Part shown: positions 1 through 7,605 of the stretch, in pieces
How the letters are laid out: each line of letters opens with the position of its first letter
How positions within the stretch are numbered: the first letter of the stretch is position 1
From: CAKPSH01 sp964634355
Lineage (GTDB): Bacteria; Bacillota; Clostridia; TANB77; CAG-508
DNA length: 20,887 bases
Direction of reading: 5' to 3'
Assembly: GCA_964634355.1 (NCBI GenBank)
Contig: CAZWIF010000015.1
Location: 1-20,887 of the forward strand
Notes under the pieces: model-generated
Seen by the model: only the letters and a program-made list of their open reading frames with translations
The model's database searches: none
What the model was told of the DNA's origin: nothing
Translations under genes and position numbers: made by a program

Positions 1-527
1 CTTTGTTTAAATACACATGTTGGACAATATTCTTTTATATACTCTATATCGTCTTTTAAAATTGCCTCTCTGATTTTGGTCGCCGATAATCCGTTAAATT
101 CATTTTTTCTTGAAAAAAATTTAAAGTTAATTCTTTCTTTTAATTCATCTTCGAACCAACCTTTAATTAAATCAGGTTCCTCAGAACAATAATATGAAAA
201 TTTCTTTACATACATCGCTGAAACCACATTATAGTAAATTAATCTTCCCCATTCTTGGTCATCATTATTTTCTTCTGAAGACCAATCTGACAATTCAATT
301 ACTTTGATTTTTTCTTCATAATCTGTTCCAAATTTTTCTTTTAATGCTTCTTTTACTAAGTACTTCCTTAACTCAATCCCAAAGGGATTTCTTTTAGTTT
401 TACTTTTATTTGCACTTCCTATAATTACCAAAACCTTATCATTCTCTTTTAATGCATTTTCAATCATCCATAAGTGTGCATTATGTATTGGTTGCATTCT
501 ACTTAAAAATACTCCTACTTTTTCCAT
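1..527 (-). CDS. NadM-like nucleotidyltransferase, C-terminus beyond window
   Basis: Open frame of 175 codons from ATG at 527 that runs off the left edge, so the C-terminus is missing. The N-terminus GVFLSRMQPIHNAHLWMIE carries the HxxH nucleotide-binding motif (HNAH, residues 15-18) of the HIGH-type nucleotidyltransferase fold. RNPFGIELRK follows, the usual RNPF segment of NMN adenylyltransferases, and later GLSATKIREAI, the SxTxxR phosphate-binding motif. Members of this family join NMN or nicotinate mononucleotide to ATP to make NAD or its deamido form. Fusions with a Nudix domain exist and cannot be excluded because the end is absent. GGAGAA sits about eight bases before the ATG and a good promoter lies upstream (578-606). 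Family is fairly sure; the exact substrate is inferred. Confidence 0.75.
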   Translation of the reverse strand, partial: MEKVGVFLSRMQPIHNAHLWMIENALKENDKVLVIIGSANKSKTKRNPFGIELRKYLVKEALKEKFGTDYEEKIKVIELSDWSSEENNDDQEWGRLIYYNVVSAMYVKKFSYYCSEEPDLIKGWFEDELKERINFKFFSRKNEFNGLSATKIREAILKDDIEYIKEYCPTCVFKQ

Positions 528-553
528 TATTTATTTCTCCACTATCTAAAATA

Positions 554-582
554 TTGACTTATTCTTTATCTATTCATATTAT
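554..582 (+). promoter_or_regulatory. SigA-type promoter candidate for M15 peptidase gene
   Basis: TTGACT (554-559), 17-base spacer, TATTAT (577-582), directed toward the gene at 715. A transcript from here would carry the GC-rich hairpin at 649-668 in its leader. The -10 box shares bases with the opposing -10 box of the leftward promoter. Confidence 0.4.
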
Positions 583-606
583 ATCGTAATTCCATTTCTT
601 TTACAA
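578..606 (-). promoter_or_regulatory. SigA-type promoter for NadM-like gene
   Basis: Read on the minus strand: TTGTAA (606-601), a 17-base spacer, then TATAAT (583-578). It points at the ATG at 527. It overlaps a plus-strand promoter candidate at 554-582. Confidence 0.55.
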
Positions 607-648
607 TGTTTTTCATCTCTATAAATGTAATTTTCTGTTTTTTTCATT

Positions 649-668
649 GGGCACGGTACACCGTGCCC
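649..668. repeat. GC-rich palindromic intergenic repeat, copy 1
   Basis: Perfect 8-bp inverted repeat GGGCACGG / CCGTGCCC with a TACA loop, followed by CTGC. It is one of four related GC-rich copies in this AT-rich window (others at 5095, 12276, 14015), all in the same orientation. No T-run follows, so it is not a convincing terminator. Confidence 0.75.
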
Positions 669-714
669 CTGCATATAATATAATATATATTTCTAAGGAA
701 GGATTTTAATAATT

Positions 715-1396
715 ATGGCGAAAATATTAGTTTATAATAATGATACAGATAGATTTGAAACTTATTATAGAGATGAAAATTCTGCTATGCCTTATAACTC
801 TAATTCTACATTATTAGTAAGGGAATTTAGAGGCTCTAGTAATAGTTCTACTTTATGGACTACTAAACGAGTAATGCAAGCGTGGAATACGCAAAGATAT
901 CTATGGGGAGGTCCTATTCCTGTGGGGTTTGCTTTTAAAAGACCTTGGGAGGGTGGTCATTCTCGGTCAATCTCAACATTATGCAGGAACAGCTTTTGAT
1001 GTTGCTCAACTTTGGACTAATGCACAAAGAGCAGCATTAAGAAACAGTGCAATAAACTCTGGTGTATGGTCATATATTGAACCTGTTTCTATTTCTCCTA
1101 CATGGGTACATTTTGATAGAAGACAATCACCTCCTGCATGTTCATCTGGTGGATATCCTACACTAAAAAAAGGTAGCTTAAGTGTTTATGTTTTAATTCT
1201 GCAAGATAATTTAAATACTTTAGGCTTTACAACTGGAGGTCTAGATGGCATTTTTGGTTCAAAAACTGATTCCTCTGTTAGAGCGTATCAAAGTAGCCGT
1301 GGTTTGGTTTCAGATGGTATTGTTGGATGCAATACATGGCGTTCATTACAAGAGAATGTGGTTGGAACTGGCAGAACTTCTACTACAATAGATTAA
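715..1396 (+). pseudogene. M15-type peptidoglycan carboxypeptidase with PG-binding domain, frame-shifted
   Basis: Two overlapping frames together encode one protein. The first (from ATG 715, AAGGAAGG about 11 bases upstream) runs to EGGHS and then goes off frame, stopping at 999. The second frame continues with GQSQHYAGTAFDV, which holds the M15 zinc motif SxHxxGxAxD, and then WVHFD with the last zinc ligand. A C-terminal peptidoglycan-binding-1 domain (LQDNLNTLGF...DGIFGSKT...YQSSRGLVSDGIVG) follows. Skipping one base near 961-964 gives a continuous 226-residue protein with all catalytic ligands. Such enzymes trim peptidoglycan stem peptides; no signal peptide is visible, so it may act on the spore or mother-cell side or be phage-like. 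The break could be a real mutation or a sequencing error. Confidence 0.8.
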
Positions 1397-1426
1397 TAAA
1401 TATCCCCCAGTTAGGGGATATTTATT
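1395..1426. terminator. Bidirectional terminator between convergent genes
   Basis: A 13-bp perfect stem (AATAAATATCCCC / GGGGATATTTATT) with a CAGTTA loop. It spans the stop codons of the peptidase gene (+) and the FAD dehydrogenase (-), so it serves both directions. The A/T-rich outer stem supplies the U-tract on either strand. Confidence 0.8.
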
Positions 1427-2867
1427 TGATTGTTACATCTTTCGCTAAAACACGTGCCATCTGTACTCCACTTGCTGATGCCATTATTAAACCTCTTGTC
1501 AATCCGCCTCCATCTCCTATTGAATACAACCCTTCAACACTTGTCTTAAAATTATTATCTATTATTAATTGATTTGAATAGAATTTTATTTCTGCCGCAT
1601 ATAGTAAATTATCTGGATGTGCAAATCCTGATATTACTTTATCCATTGCTTTTATAAATTCAAGTATATCCACCATAGTTCTATACCCTATTGCATATGT
1701 AATATCACCTGCTATTGCAGTCTTTAATGTCGGTACTACACTATTCTTCTCTAATTCCTCTTGCCATGTACGTTTTCCAGCTAAAATATCTCCTAATCTT
1801 TGTACTAAAACATTTCCTTTTCCTAATTGGTTTGCATTTTCTGCAATATTCATACCATATTTTATTGGTTCTTTAAATGGATTATTAAAATGATGTGAAG
1901 CTAATAATGCTAAGTTTGTATTTGTACTTTTTCTATCTTTATATGAATGTCCATTTACTAGTGTTAAATTATTATCATATACCTCATTTGCTACAAATCC
2001 ACTTGGATTTTGGCAAAATGTTCTTACCTTATCTCCATATGGAGGTAAATATCCTACAAATTTTCCTTCATACATATATTTATTAACGTCTTTCATTATT
2101 TCATCTGGTAATTCATATCTCACTCCAATATCTACTACACCAGCTTGGTTTTCTATTTCATGCTTTTCGCACATTTCAGCAAGCCATTCTGCACCTTTTC
2201 TTCCTATACCAAGTACTACTGTATCAGAGAATAATTTTCTGCTTTCCTCAGAGACTCCAGATTTTTCAATCTCTACTCCCTTAACCTTATTTTCTTCTAT
2301 TATCAAATCTCTTACATTGGTATTGAACATTATCTCAATATTATTTTCCAGTAAATATTGTTCTATTTTTCCATATAGCGCATGACTTTTTTCTGTTCCT
2401 AAATGCCTAATTGGACAATTGCATAATAAAATTCCATTTTCTTTAGCCCTATCTGAAATCTTCTTTATTTCCTCTAAATTTTCTAATCCTTCTACTTTCG
2501 TATCTGCACCAAATTTCAAATAGACATCGTCTGCATAAAACATTAATTCCTTCGTCTTCTCTACACCCAAATACTCTTGTAAACTTCCTCCAACTTCAAT
2601 ATGGTCATCATCTTTATTAGGCAATGTTAATTTTCCATCTGAAAATGCTCCTGCACCAGAAAATCCACTTGTTATACTACAATATGGCTTACATTTTACA
2701 CATTTGCCAACTTTTTCAATCGGGCAATTTCTATTTTCTACTCTCTTGCCTTGTTCTATCATTAAAATCTTTTTATCTTTATTTAATCCTAATTGTATTA
2801 ATTCATATGCAGTAAATACTCCACTTGGTCCTGCTCCAACTATTATTACATCATATTGATTTTCCAT
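1422..2867 (-). CDS. NAD(P)/FAD-dependent dehydrogenase (COG2509-like)
   Basis: A 481-residue flavoprotein. The N-terminus has a dinucleotide-binding fold, YDVIIVGAGPSG (GxGxxG at 11-16), with the ribose-binding acid at E38. The C-terminus YSIGDGGGLTRGLIMASASG is the second FAD contact. Between them is a cysteine set C48, C56, C59, C63 followed by SGFSGAGAFSDGKL, a segment typical of this uncharacterised FAD-dehydrogenase family. AAAGGA lies upstream of the ATG. It follows the two-helix membrane protein by 31 bases on the same strand and ends in the shared terminator at 1395-1426. The redox fold is clear; the substrate is unknown. No membrane segment or signal peptide is visible, so it should be cytosolic. 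Confidence 0.85.
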   Translation of the reverse strand: MENQYDVIIVGAGPSGVFTAYELIQLGLNKDKKILMIEQGKRVENRNCPIEKVGKCVKCKPYCSITSGFSGAGAFSDGKLTLPNKDDDHIEVGGSLQEYLGVEKTKELMFYADDVYLKFGADTKVEGLENLEEIKKISDRAKENGILLCNCPIRHLGTEKSHALYGKIEQYLLENNIEIMFNTNVRDLIIEENKVKGVEIEKSGVSEESRKLFSDTVVLGIGRKGAEWLAEMCEKHEIENQAGVVDIGVRYELPDEIMKDVNKYMYEGKFVGYLPPYGDKVRTFCQNPSGFVANEVYDNNLTLVNGHSYKDRKSTNTNLALLASHHFNNPFKEPIKYGMNIAENANQLGKGNVLVQRLGDILAGKRTWQEELEKNSVVPTLKTAIAGDITYAIGYRTMVDILEFIKAMDKVISGFAHPDNLLYAAEIKFYSNQLIIDNNFKTSVEGLYSIGDGGGLTRGLIMASASGVQMARVLAKDVTIK

Positions 2868-2898
2868 CTACGCTTCATTCCTTTCAATGTTCTGCTCG

Positions 2899-3492
2899 TC
2901 ATCTTTTTTCTTCTGTTTCAGTTTCATCAAATACAAATTTAATTACACTATCATATAATTGTAAATTATTTAGCCTTTTCCATTTGATTTCTTCATTATC
3001 TAGAATTTGTAGCTCTATCATATCCCATATTGCTACCCACCATATAACACATAAAAAATTGGAAATTACCTCTCCCAAAAATCTTTCTAACAAACATTGA
3101 ACTATAAGTAATATAATTCCTACTATCGCCAATCCTAATGATTTCTTATTTACGACACTCATATCATAATCATTGTCATCAATCTCCATTGCATAATTAT
3201 TTTTAATAGCTTTCTTCGCCCTTTCTTGAGTTTCTTCACTAATTTCTGGACAATGTATCTCTAATACAATGTCTTTTTGAATAGGAATTATATATGCTAT
3301 TTCTTCTATATAGTCACAGACTGAATCTGATAATTCCATTTGTTTATAATCATGTTTCATATATAAATCTTCAATTTTATCTAATTTCACTGGAATTACT
3401 GCCTTTCCATGTTGTATATAATTTTTCTCCACATAGTTTTGTTCACTAAATTTGATTCTTCTATTTTTTCTTCTTGCCTTTCGTTTTGCCAT
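2899..3492 (-). CDS. Two-helix membrane protein of unknown function
   Basis: A 197-residue protein I do not recognise. The start is ATG at 3492, nine bases after AGAAGG; an in-frame TTG at 3501 directly abuts that ribosome site and is unlikely. The N-terminus is very basic (MAKRKARRKNRRIK), followed by an acidic/mixed soluble part to about residue 115. Two hydrophobic helices (about 119-137 and 142-158) are joined by a short turn, and a charged tail with EEIKWKRLNNLQLYDSVIKF ends the protein. The layout suggests a hairpin membrane anchor with both soluble parts on the cytoplasmic side. It has its own promoter (3526-3554) and is 31 bases before the FAD dehydrogenase, so the two are probably cotranscribed. 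Confidence 0.7.
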   Translation of the reverse strand: MAKRKARRKNRRIKFSEQNYVEKNYIQHGKAVIPVKLDKIEDLYMKHDYKQMELSDSVCDYIEEIAYIIPIQKDIVLEIHCPEISEETQERAKKAIKNNYAMEIDDNDYDMSVVNKKSLGLAIVGIILLIVQCLLERFLGEVISNFLCVIWWVAIWDMIELQILDNEEIKWKRLNNLQLYDSVIKFVFDETETEEKR

Positions 3493-3525
3493 AATATTCA
3501 ACCTTCTCTTTAATATTATTGTATT

Positions 3526-3554
3526 ATTATATCATAGATTTCTCTTGAAAACAA
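3526..3554 (-). promoter_or_regulatory. Extended -10 SigA-type promoter
   Basis: Minus strand: TTGTTT (3554-3549), 17-base spacer ending TGA, then TATAAT (3531-3526). The TGn before the -10 makes an extended -10. It drives the membrane protein at 3492 and probably the FAD dehydrogenase. Confidence 0.6.
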
Positions 3555-3601
3555 TCATCTTCCACATTAGTTAAGTGAATTTTCATAAAATATCACAATA
3601 T

Positions 3602-4621
3602 CTAATTTCTAACTTCTAAATTAATTAAATGCTCCATAATTTGTATAGCATTACTTGCTGCACCTTTCCTTATATTGTCTGCAACTACCCACATATTAAT
3701 TCCATTTTCTACACTAAAATCTCTTCTCACTCTTCCAACATAAACATCATCAGTTCCTGTAGCTTTTGTTGCTAGCGGATATATCTCTTCTTTTATATCA
3801 TCTTGAACAATTATTCCCTTTGATTGCTTTAATGTCTCCAGTAGCTCCTTTTCATTAAATTCATTTTCAAATTCTATATTAATAGACTCACTATGAGAAT
3901 TAAGCACCGGTACTCTTACAGTCGTTGCTGTTATCTTCAACTCTGGTCTATGCAATATTTTTCTTGTCTCATTAATCATTTTTTCCTCTTCTTTTGTATA
4001 ACCGTTATCCAAAAATACATCTATTTGAGGCAGACAATTGTTAAAAATTTCGTATTGAAATTTTTCAAGTTTATACTCTTTGCCATCATTAAAACATTTT
4101 ATTCCATTTATCAAATCATTAATTCCGTGAATCCCTGCTCCTGATACAGCTTGATATGTAGAATACACTATTCTTTTTATTTTATATCTATCATCTAATG
4201 GTTTTAGCGCCACTACAGCTTGGATTGTAGAGCAATTTGGATTAGCTATTATTCCATTATGTTTTTTTGCATCTTCTGGATTTACCTCTGGTACAACCAA
4301 TGGCACATCTTCATCCATTCTAAATGCACTACTATTGTCAATTACAATGCAACCATTTTTAGCAGCTAACGGAGAATATTTTTTTGATGTATCTCCTCCT
4401 GCTGAGAATAATGCGAAATCAAAATGTTCATCAAATGAATTCTCATCTAACTCTCTAATTTCATATTCCTTATTCATAAATTTTATTATTTTCCCTGCAG
4501 ATTTCTTTGATGCAAAAAATACATATTCATATATTGGCAGCTTCTTTTCCTCCAATACCTGCCTCATCATTTGTCCTACCACTCCTGTTGCACCTACAAC
4601 AGCTATCTTATATTTTTTCAT
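3602..4621 (-). CDS. asd: Aspartate-semialdehyde dehydrogenase
   Basis: A 339-residue enzyme, the usual family length. It reduces aspartyl phosphate to aspartate semialdehyde with NADPH, the branch point to lysine/diaminopimelate, threonine and methionine. The NADP-binding loop VGATGVVGQMM is at residues 9-19. The catalytic cysteine is C130 in NPNCSTIQAV, and RVPVLNSHSE holds the substrate arginine R236 and catalytic histidine H243. AAAGGAGA precedes the ATG by about ten bases. No lysine riboswitch fits in the 166 bases upstream, where the divergent small Cys-rich gene begins. Downstream, the 109-base gap contains a separate promoter for the next gene. Identification is secure. Confidence 0.96.
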   Translation of the reverse strand: MKKYKIAVVGATGVVGQMMRQVLEEKKLPIYEYVFFASKKSAGKIIKFMNKEYEIRELDENSFDEHFDFALFSAGGDTSKKYSPLAAKNGCIVIDNSSAFRMDEDVPLVVPEVNPEDAKKHNGIIANPNCSTIQAVVALKPLDDRYKIKRIVYSTYQAVSGAGIHGINDLINGIKCFNDGKEYKLEKFQYEIFNNCLPQIDVFLDNGYTKEEEKMINETRKILHRPELKITATTVRVPVLNSHSESINIEFENEFNEKELLETLKQSKGIIVQDDIKEEIYPLATKATGTDDVYVGRVRRDFSVENGINMWVVADNIRKGAASNAIQIMEHLINLEVRN

Positions 4622-4787
4622 AACATTTTATGTCTCCTTTCATTATTTTATAAATACTGCATATTCCTCATTAACCATAACAGAGTTTAAATTAGCAAAT
4701 TATAACCTGTAACCATTTTCCCATTCATGAATATTATATAACATAACAAATGATTTGAAAACATTTTTTTATAGGAGGTTTTAAGAA

Positions 4788-4892
4788 ATGAACAATTGTT
4801 GTTGCTCAAATAATAGTGAAATTTTATGGTTCATTATTTTATTCCTACTACTATTCTGTTGCGGTTGTGGCAATAGATGTTGTTGCAACTAA
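4788..4892 (+). CDS. Tiny Cys-rich single-helix membrane peptide (34 aa)
   Basis: ATG at 4788 with a strong AGGAGG eight bases upstream; TAA at 4890-4892. The peptide begins MNNCCCSN, has one hydrophobic helix (about residues 12-23, ILWFIILFLLLF) and ends CCGCGNRCCCN. Nine of 34 residues are cysteine, on both sides of the helix. It resembles the small proteins that pipelines label chorion-class high-cysteine HCB protein 13, found in clostridia; their function is not established. An AT-only inverted repeat (4890-4908) directly follows the stop. A second gene of the same design lies 58 bases downstream, so this is a tandem pair. The translation signal makes the gene likely despite its size. Confidence 0.7.
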   Translation: MNNCCCSNNSEILWFIILFLLLFCCGCGNRCCCN

Positions 4893-4950
4893 TACTTAAT
4901 TAGTATTATTGTTTCCATTTTTAGCTTTTTGTTCAAGGAGGTGAATTTTC

Positions 4951-5082
4951 ATGCCAGAGAATAGATGTTGTGGCGGAGGATGCGGCGGATTTGGTTTCGG
5001 TGGCGATTGCTGCTGGATAATAATCCTAATCATATTAATATTCTGCTGTTGTGGTAACGGCAATAACGGCTGTGGATGCTAG
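4951..5082 (+). CDS. Tiny Gly/Cys-rich single-helix membrane peptide (43 aa)
   Basis: ATG at 4951 preceded by AAGGAGGTGA, a near-perfect ribosome site; TAG at 5080-5082. The N-terminal part is Gly/Cys-rich (RCCGGGCGGFGFGGDCC), followed by one helix (WIIILIILIF) and a CCC...CGC tail. Ten of 43 residues are cysteine. It shares the Cys-helix-Cys plan of the upstream peptide but has the glycine-rich head seen in YjcZ-type spore-associated small proteins. It may therefore be made during sporulation; this is inference, as no sporulation promoter could be assigned. It is followed by the GC-rich palindrome at 5095-5120. Confidence 0.72.
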   Translation: MPENRCCGGGCGGFGFGGDCCWIIILIILIFCCCGNGNNGCGC

Positions 5083-5094
5083 TTTACACTGTTA

Positions 5095-5120
5095 TAAGGG
5101 CACGGTACGCCGTGCCCTTA
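5095..5120. repeat. GC-rich palindromic intergenic repeat, copy 2, possible terminator
   Basis: Perfect 11-bp stem (TAAGGGCACGG / CCGTGCCCTTA) with a TACG loop, between the convergent Cys-rich gene and obgE. It closely matches copy 1 at 649. It could end transcription from both sides, but only short T tracts follow. Confidence 0.7.
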
Positions 5121-5136
5121 CTGTTCTTTTGCTGGC

Positions 5137-6408
5137 TTAATTTATCCAATCAAAATACCAATCTAAAATTTTAACCCTATCTCCTTCTTTTACTCCCATT
5201 TCTCTTAACTTATCCTCTATACCTAATTCTATTAATTGTTTGTGGAAATAATGCATTGATTCTCTATCTTGGATATTCACTCTTCCAATTAACCTTTCAG
5301 CTGCTGGTCCACTGACTAAATATTCTCCATTTTCTCTTTTAATCTCAAATTCATCTTTTTTATCTTCTAATGTATATATTAATCTCTCCTCTTCAACCAA
5401 CTCCTCTTTTGGCAGTTTTTTCAATTCTTTAGATACAAATTGTATTAGTTCTTTTACTCCATCTCCAGTTGCTGAAGAGATTTTAAATAAATTCACATTT
5501 TGCTTTTTAGCTAACTCTTCTAATTTTTTAATTTTCTCATCATCTTGCATTGAATCAATCTTAGTAGCTACTATTATTTGTTTCTTTTTAGCTAATTTTT
5601 TACTGTATTTTTCTAATTCATTATTTATACTAAAATAGCTCTCGACAGGTTCAAATTGTGCTAAATCAGACACATCGATAAAATGCAATAAAATTCTTGT
5701 TCTTTCAACATGTCTTAGAAATTGAATTCCTAATCCGACTCCCTCACTGGCTCCTTTTATAATTCCTGGTATATCTGCAATTACAAAACTATCTCCATAC
5801 TCTGTTTTAACAACACCTAAATTTGGATTAATAGTTGTAAAATTGTAATTGGCAATTTTAGGAGTTGCAGAAGTAACAACAGATAAAAATGTTGATTTTC
5901 CAACATTTGGATATCCTAATAAGCCTACATCTGCTAGTAATTTTAATTCTAATATCACTTCTTTCTCAATTCCTTTTTCACCATCTTGGGCAAATCTTGG
6001 GGCCTGACGTGTTGCAGTTGCAAAATGAGCATTTCCCTTTCCTCCTCTTCCACCTGGTATAATTAATTCAACTTGTCCTAATTCAGAAAGATCTGCAACA
6101 ACTCTATCAGTTTCCACATCTTTTACTATAGTACCCTGTGGAACTTTTACATATAAATCTTCCCCACTTTTACCATAGCAATTTCCTCCGCTTCCATTTT
6201 GTCCATTTTCAGCATTAAACTTTTTCTTATATCTAAAATCTATGAGCGTATTCATATTTTTATCAACAATAAAATATACATTTCCACCTTTTCCACCGTC
6301 TCCACCATCTGGTCCACCAGCAGCAACATATTTTTCACGTCTAAAAGTTATTGCTCCATTTCCGCCATTACCAGACTTAATTGTTATTTTTGCATAATCA
6401 GTAAACAT
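5137..6408 (-). CDS. obgE: Obg-type GTPase (CgtA)
   Basis: A 423-residue Obg GTPase, which helps late assembly of the large ribosomal subunit and links growth to stress and sporulation. The glycine-rich Obg fold covers about 1-158 (GNGGNGAITF, GGPDGGDGGKGG). The G domain has G1 GYPNVGKST (165-173), the switch TTINPN with T192, G3 DIPG (212-215), G4 TKID (282-285) and G5 SSATG (311-315). The C-terminal OCT domain (about 340-423) ends RVKILDWYFDWIN. The start ATG is one base after the stop of the upstream gene, and its AGAGGAGAG ribosome site lies inside that gene, so translation is probably coupled. The common rplU-rpmA neighbours are absent here. Confidence 0.97.
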   Translation of the reverse strand: MFTDYAKITIKSGNGGNGAITFRREKYVAAGGPDGGDGGKGGNVYFIVDKNMNTLIDFRYKKKFNAENGQNGSGGNCYGKSGEDLYVKVPQGTIVKDVETDRVVADLSELGQVELIIPGGRGGKGNAHFATATRQAPRFAQDGEKGIEKEVILELKLLADVGLLGYPNVGKSTFLSVVTSATPKIANYNFTTINPNLGVVKTEYGDSFVIADIPGIIKGASEGVGLGIQFLRHVERTRILLHFIDVSDLAQFEPVESYFSINNELEKYSKKLAKKKQIIVATKIDSMQDDEKIKKLEELAKKQNVNLFKISSATGDGVKELIQFVSKELKKLPKEELVEEERLIYTLEDKKDEFEIKRENGEYLVSGPAAERLIGRVNIQDRESMHYFHKQLIELGIEDKLREMGVKEGDRVKILDWYFDWIN

Positions 6409-6409
6409 G

Positions 6410-7573
6410 TTACTCTCCTCTTTTTCCTTGTTCTCTTTTTATTTGTTCTTGTTTTTCTTGATATCGTCTTGCATATTCCTCCTGCATAGCTTTAATCTTC
6501 ATACCAATTGCAGTTGATGGAAAATATTCTCCTGTAAGTTTTCCTTGATTATATCCGCTTTGCCCATAATTATCAGTTCTTCCCATATCTAATAATTGTC
6601 CATCCACAATATTGGGCATTAAAATATGATTATTTCTGTTAATTCCTCCAATATATGCTAATTCTCCTCTATTTTGAAAATTTTCTACACTTGATAACAA
6701 AGTTAACACTGCACGAATTTCTTCTATATTTCCTTCTTTAACAATGTCTTCTAATCTTTTATCTAATGTAAAACATACTGGTACACCCGCTGGCTCTCCA
6801 TCATAAAACATCTCAGCATCATATTCATTAAAAGTTGAATTTACATATGTAGAATAAAGGTATGTTCCGCTTCCATCTTTTCCTACTTTTTGTACCGCCC
6901 TCAATCTCAATATATCTCCAGTTTTAAGATTGATACCATCATAATTTCCTTTTGCATTTAATGGACCCGTATTACGTAAATACGGTTCTGCTTTTCTAGC
7001 TGCTCTTTCTCTCATCATTTCTTCATTATAAGCTTCCGCATCTGCTCTTGCTTTTTTTCTAAATTCTTCTGCTCTTGATGCTTCTAATCTTGCATTTTCT
7101 TCATTATTTCTTTTTATTTGTTCAGCTCTTTCTCTATCCGTTTCAGCAACAATCTTCCTTACTGAGGTTTCAATGGCAACACTCTTGTTTCCAAAACCAT
7201 ACATCCTTTGGTCTTGCACCAATCTTCCTAAGTAGTAACTTCTTTCATTCTTCATCATACTTTCTTGGTCAAATTGTGTCATTACCATATGTATGATGTC
7301 TTCGCTTAATTCCACATCTTCTGGTAATTCAAAAGCAATATAGCTTGCTTCATCGCCAAAAACAGCATCACCAATCCTATTTTTTATAATTCTTGCCATT
7401 TTTAATCTTGTTTTTTCTCCATTTCTATGTGTTACTTGTCCTTTATCCGATACTCCATATAATAAAATTTCATTTTCTCCATCTAATGAATATTGATTCC
7501 AATGATTCACTACACTCCTTTGTCTTTTTTCTTCCTTTTGTTCCCTTTTTGATTTTCTGTTAAAAATCCCCAT
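6410..7573 (-). CDS. Unknown soluble protein with charged helical middle, coupled to obgE
   Basis: A 387-residue protein I do not recognise. AAGGAGG precedes the ATG. It has no signal peptide or membrane segment. Visible parts: a basic N-terminus (MGIFNRKSKREQKEEKRQR); a globular region to about 135 with FELPEDVELSEDIIHMV; a highly charged, probably coiled-coil stretch about 138-200 rich in E, R, K and A; a second globular region about 210-355 (LKTGDILRLRAVQKVGKDGSG, YIGGINRNNHILMP); and a charged helical tail (ARRYQEKQEQIKREQGKRGE). It lies between trpS (32-base gap) and obgE (1-base gap). The tight coupling suggests a role tied to GTPase or ribosome work, but nothing in the sequence shows it. 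Confidence 0.75.
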   Translation of the reverse strand: MGIFNRKSKREQKEEKRQRSVVNHWNQYSLDGENEILLYGVSDKGQVTHRNGEKTRLKMARIIKNRIGDAVFGDEASYIAFELPEDVELSEDIIHMVMTQFDQESMMKNERSYYLGRLVQDQRMYGFGNKSVAIETSVRKIVAETDRERAEQIKRNNEENARLEASRAEEFRKKARADAEAYNEEMMRERAARKAEPYLRNTGPLNAKGNYDGINLKTGDILRLRAVQKVGKDGSGTYLYSTYVNSTFNEYDAEMFYDGEPAGVPVCFTLDKRLEDIVKEGNIEEIRAVLTLLSSVENFQNRGELAYIGGINRNNHILMPNIVDGQLLDMGRTDNYGQSGYNQGKLTGEYFPSTAIGMKIKAMQEEYARRYQEKQEQIKREQGKRGE

Positions 7574-7605
7574 TTTTCCTCCTTAAATCAAATCATTATT
7601 TTATC

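Noticed and set aside
32..60. CRISPR arrays, tRNA or rRNA genes anywhere in the window
   Set aside because: No regularly spaced direct repeats, cloverleaf patterns or conserved rRNA blocks were seen on either strand; the range given is only a placeholder for the whole window.
940..975. Programmed frameshifting in the M15 peptidase
   Set aside because: There is no slippery heptamer at the junction and no clear stimulatory structure; an insertion or a sequence error is simpler.
4622..4787. Lysine riboswitch upstream of asd
   Set aside because: The region is AT-rich, shorter than the usual aptamer, and has no matching paired segments.
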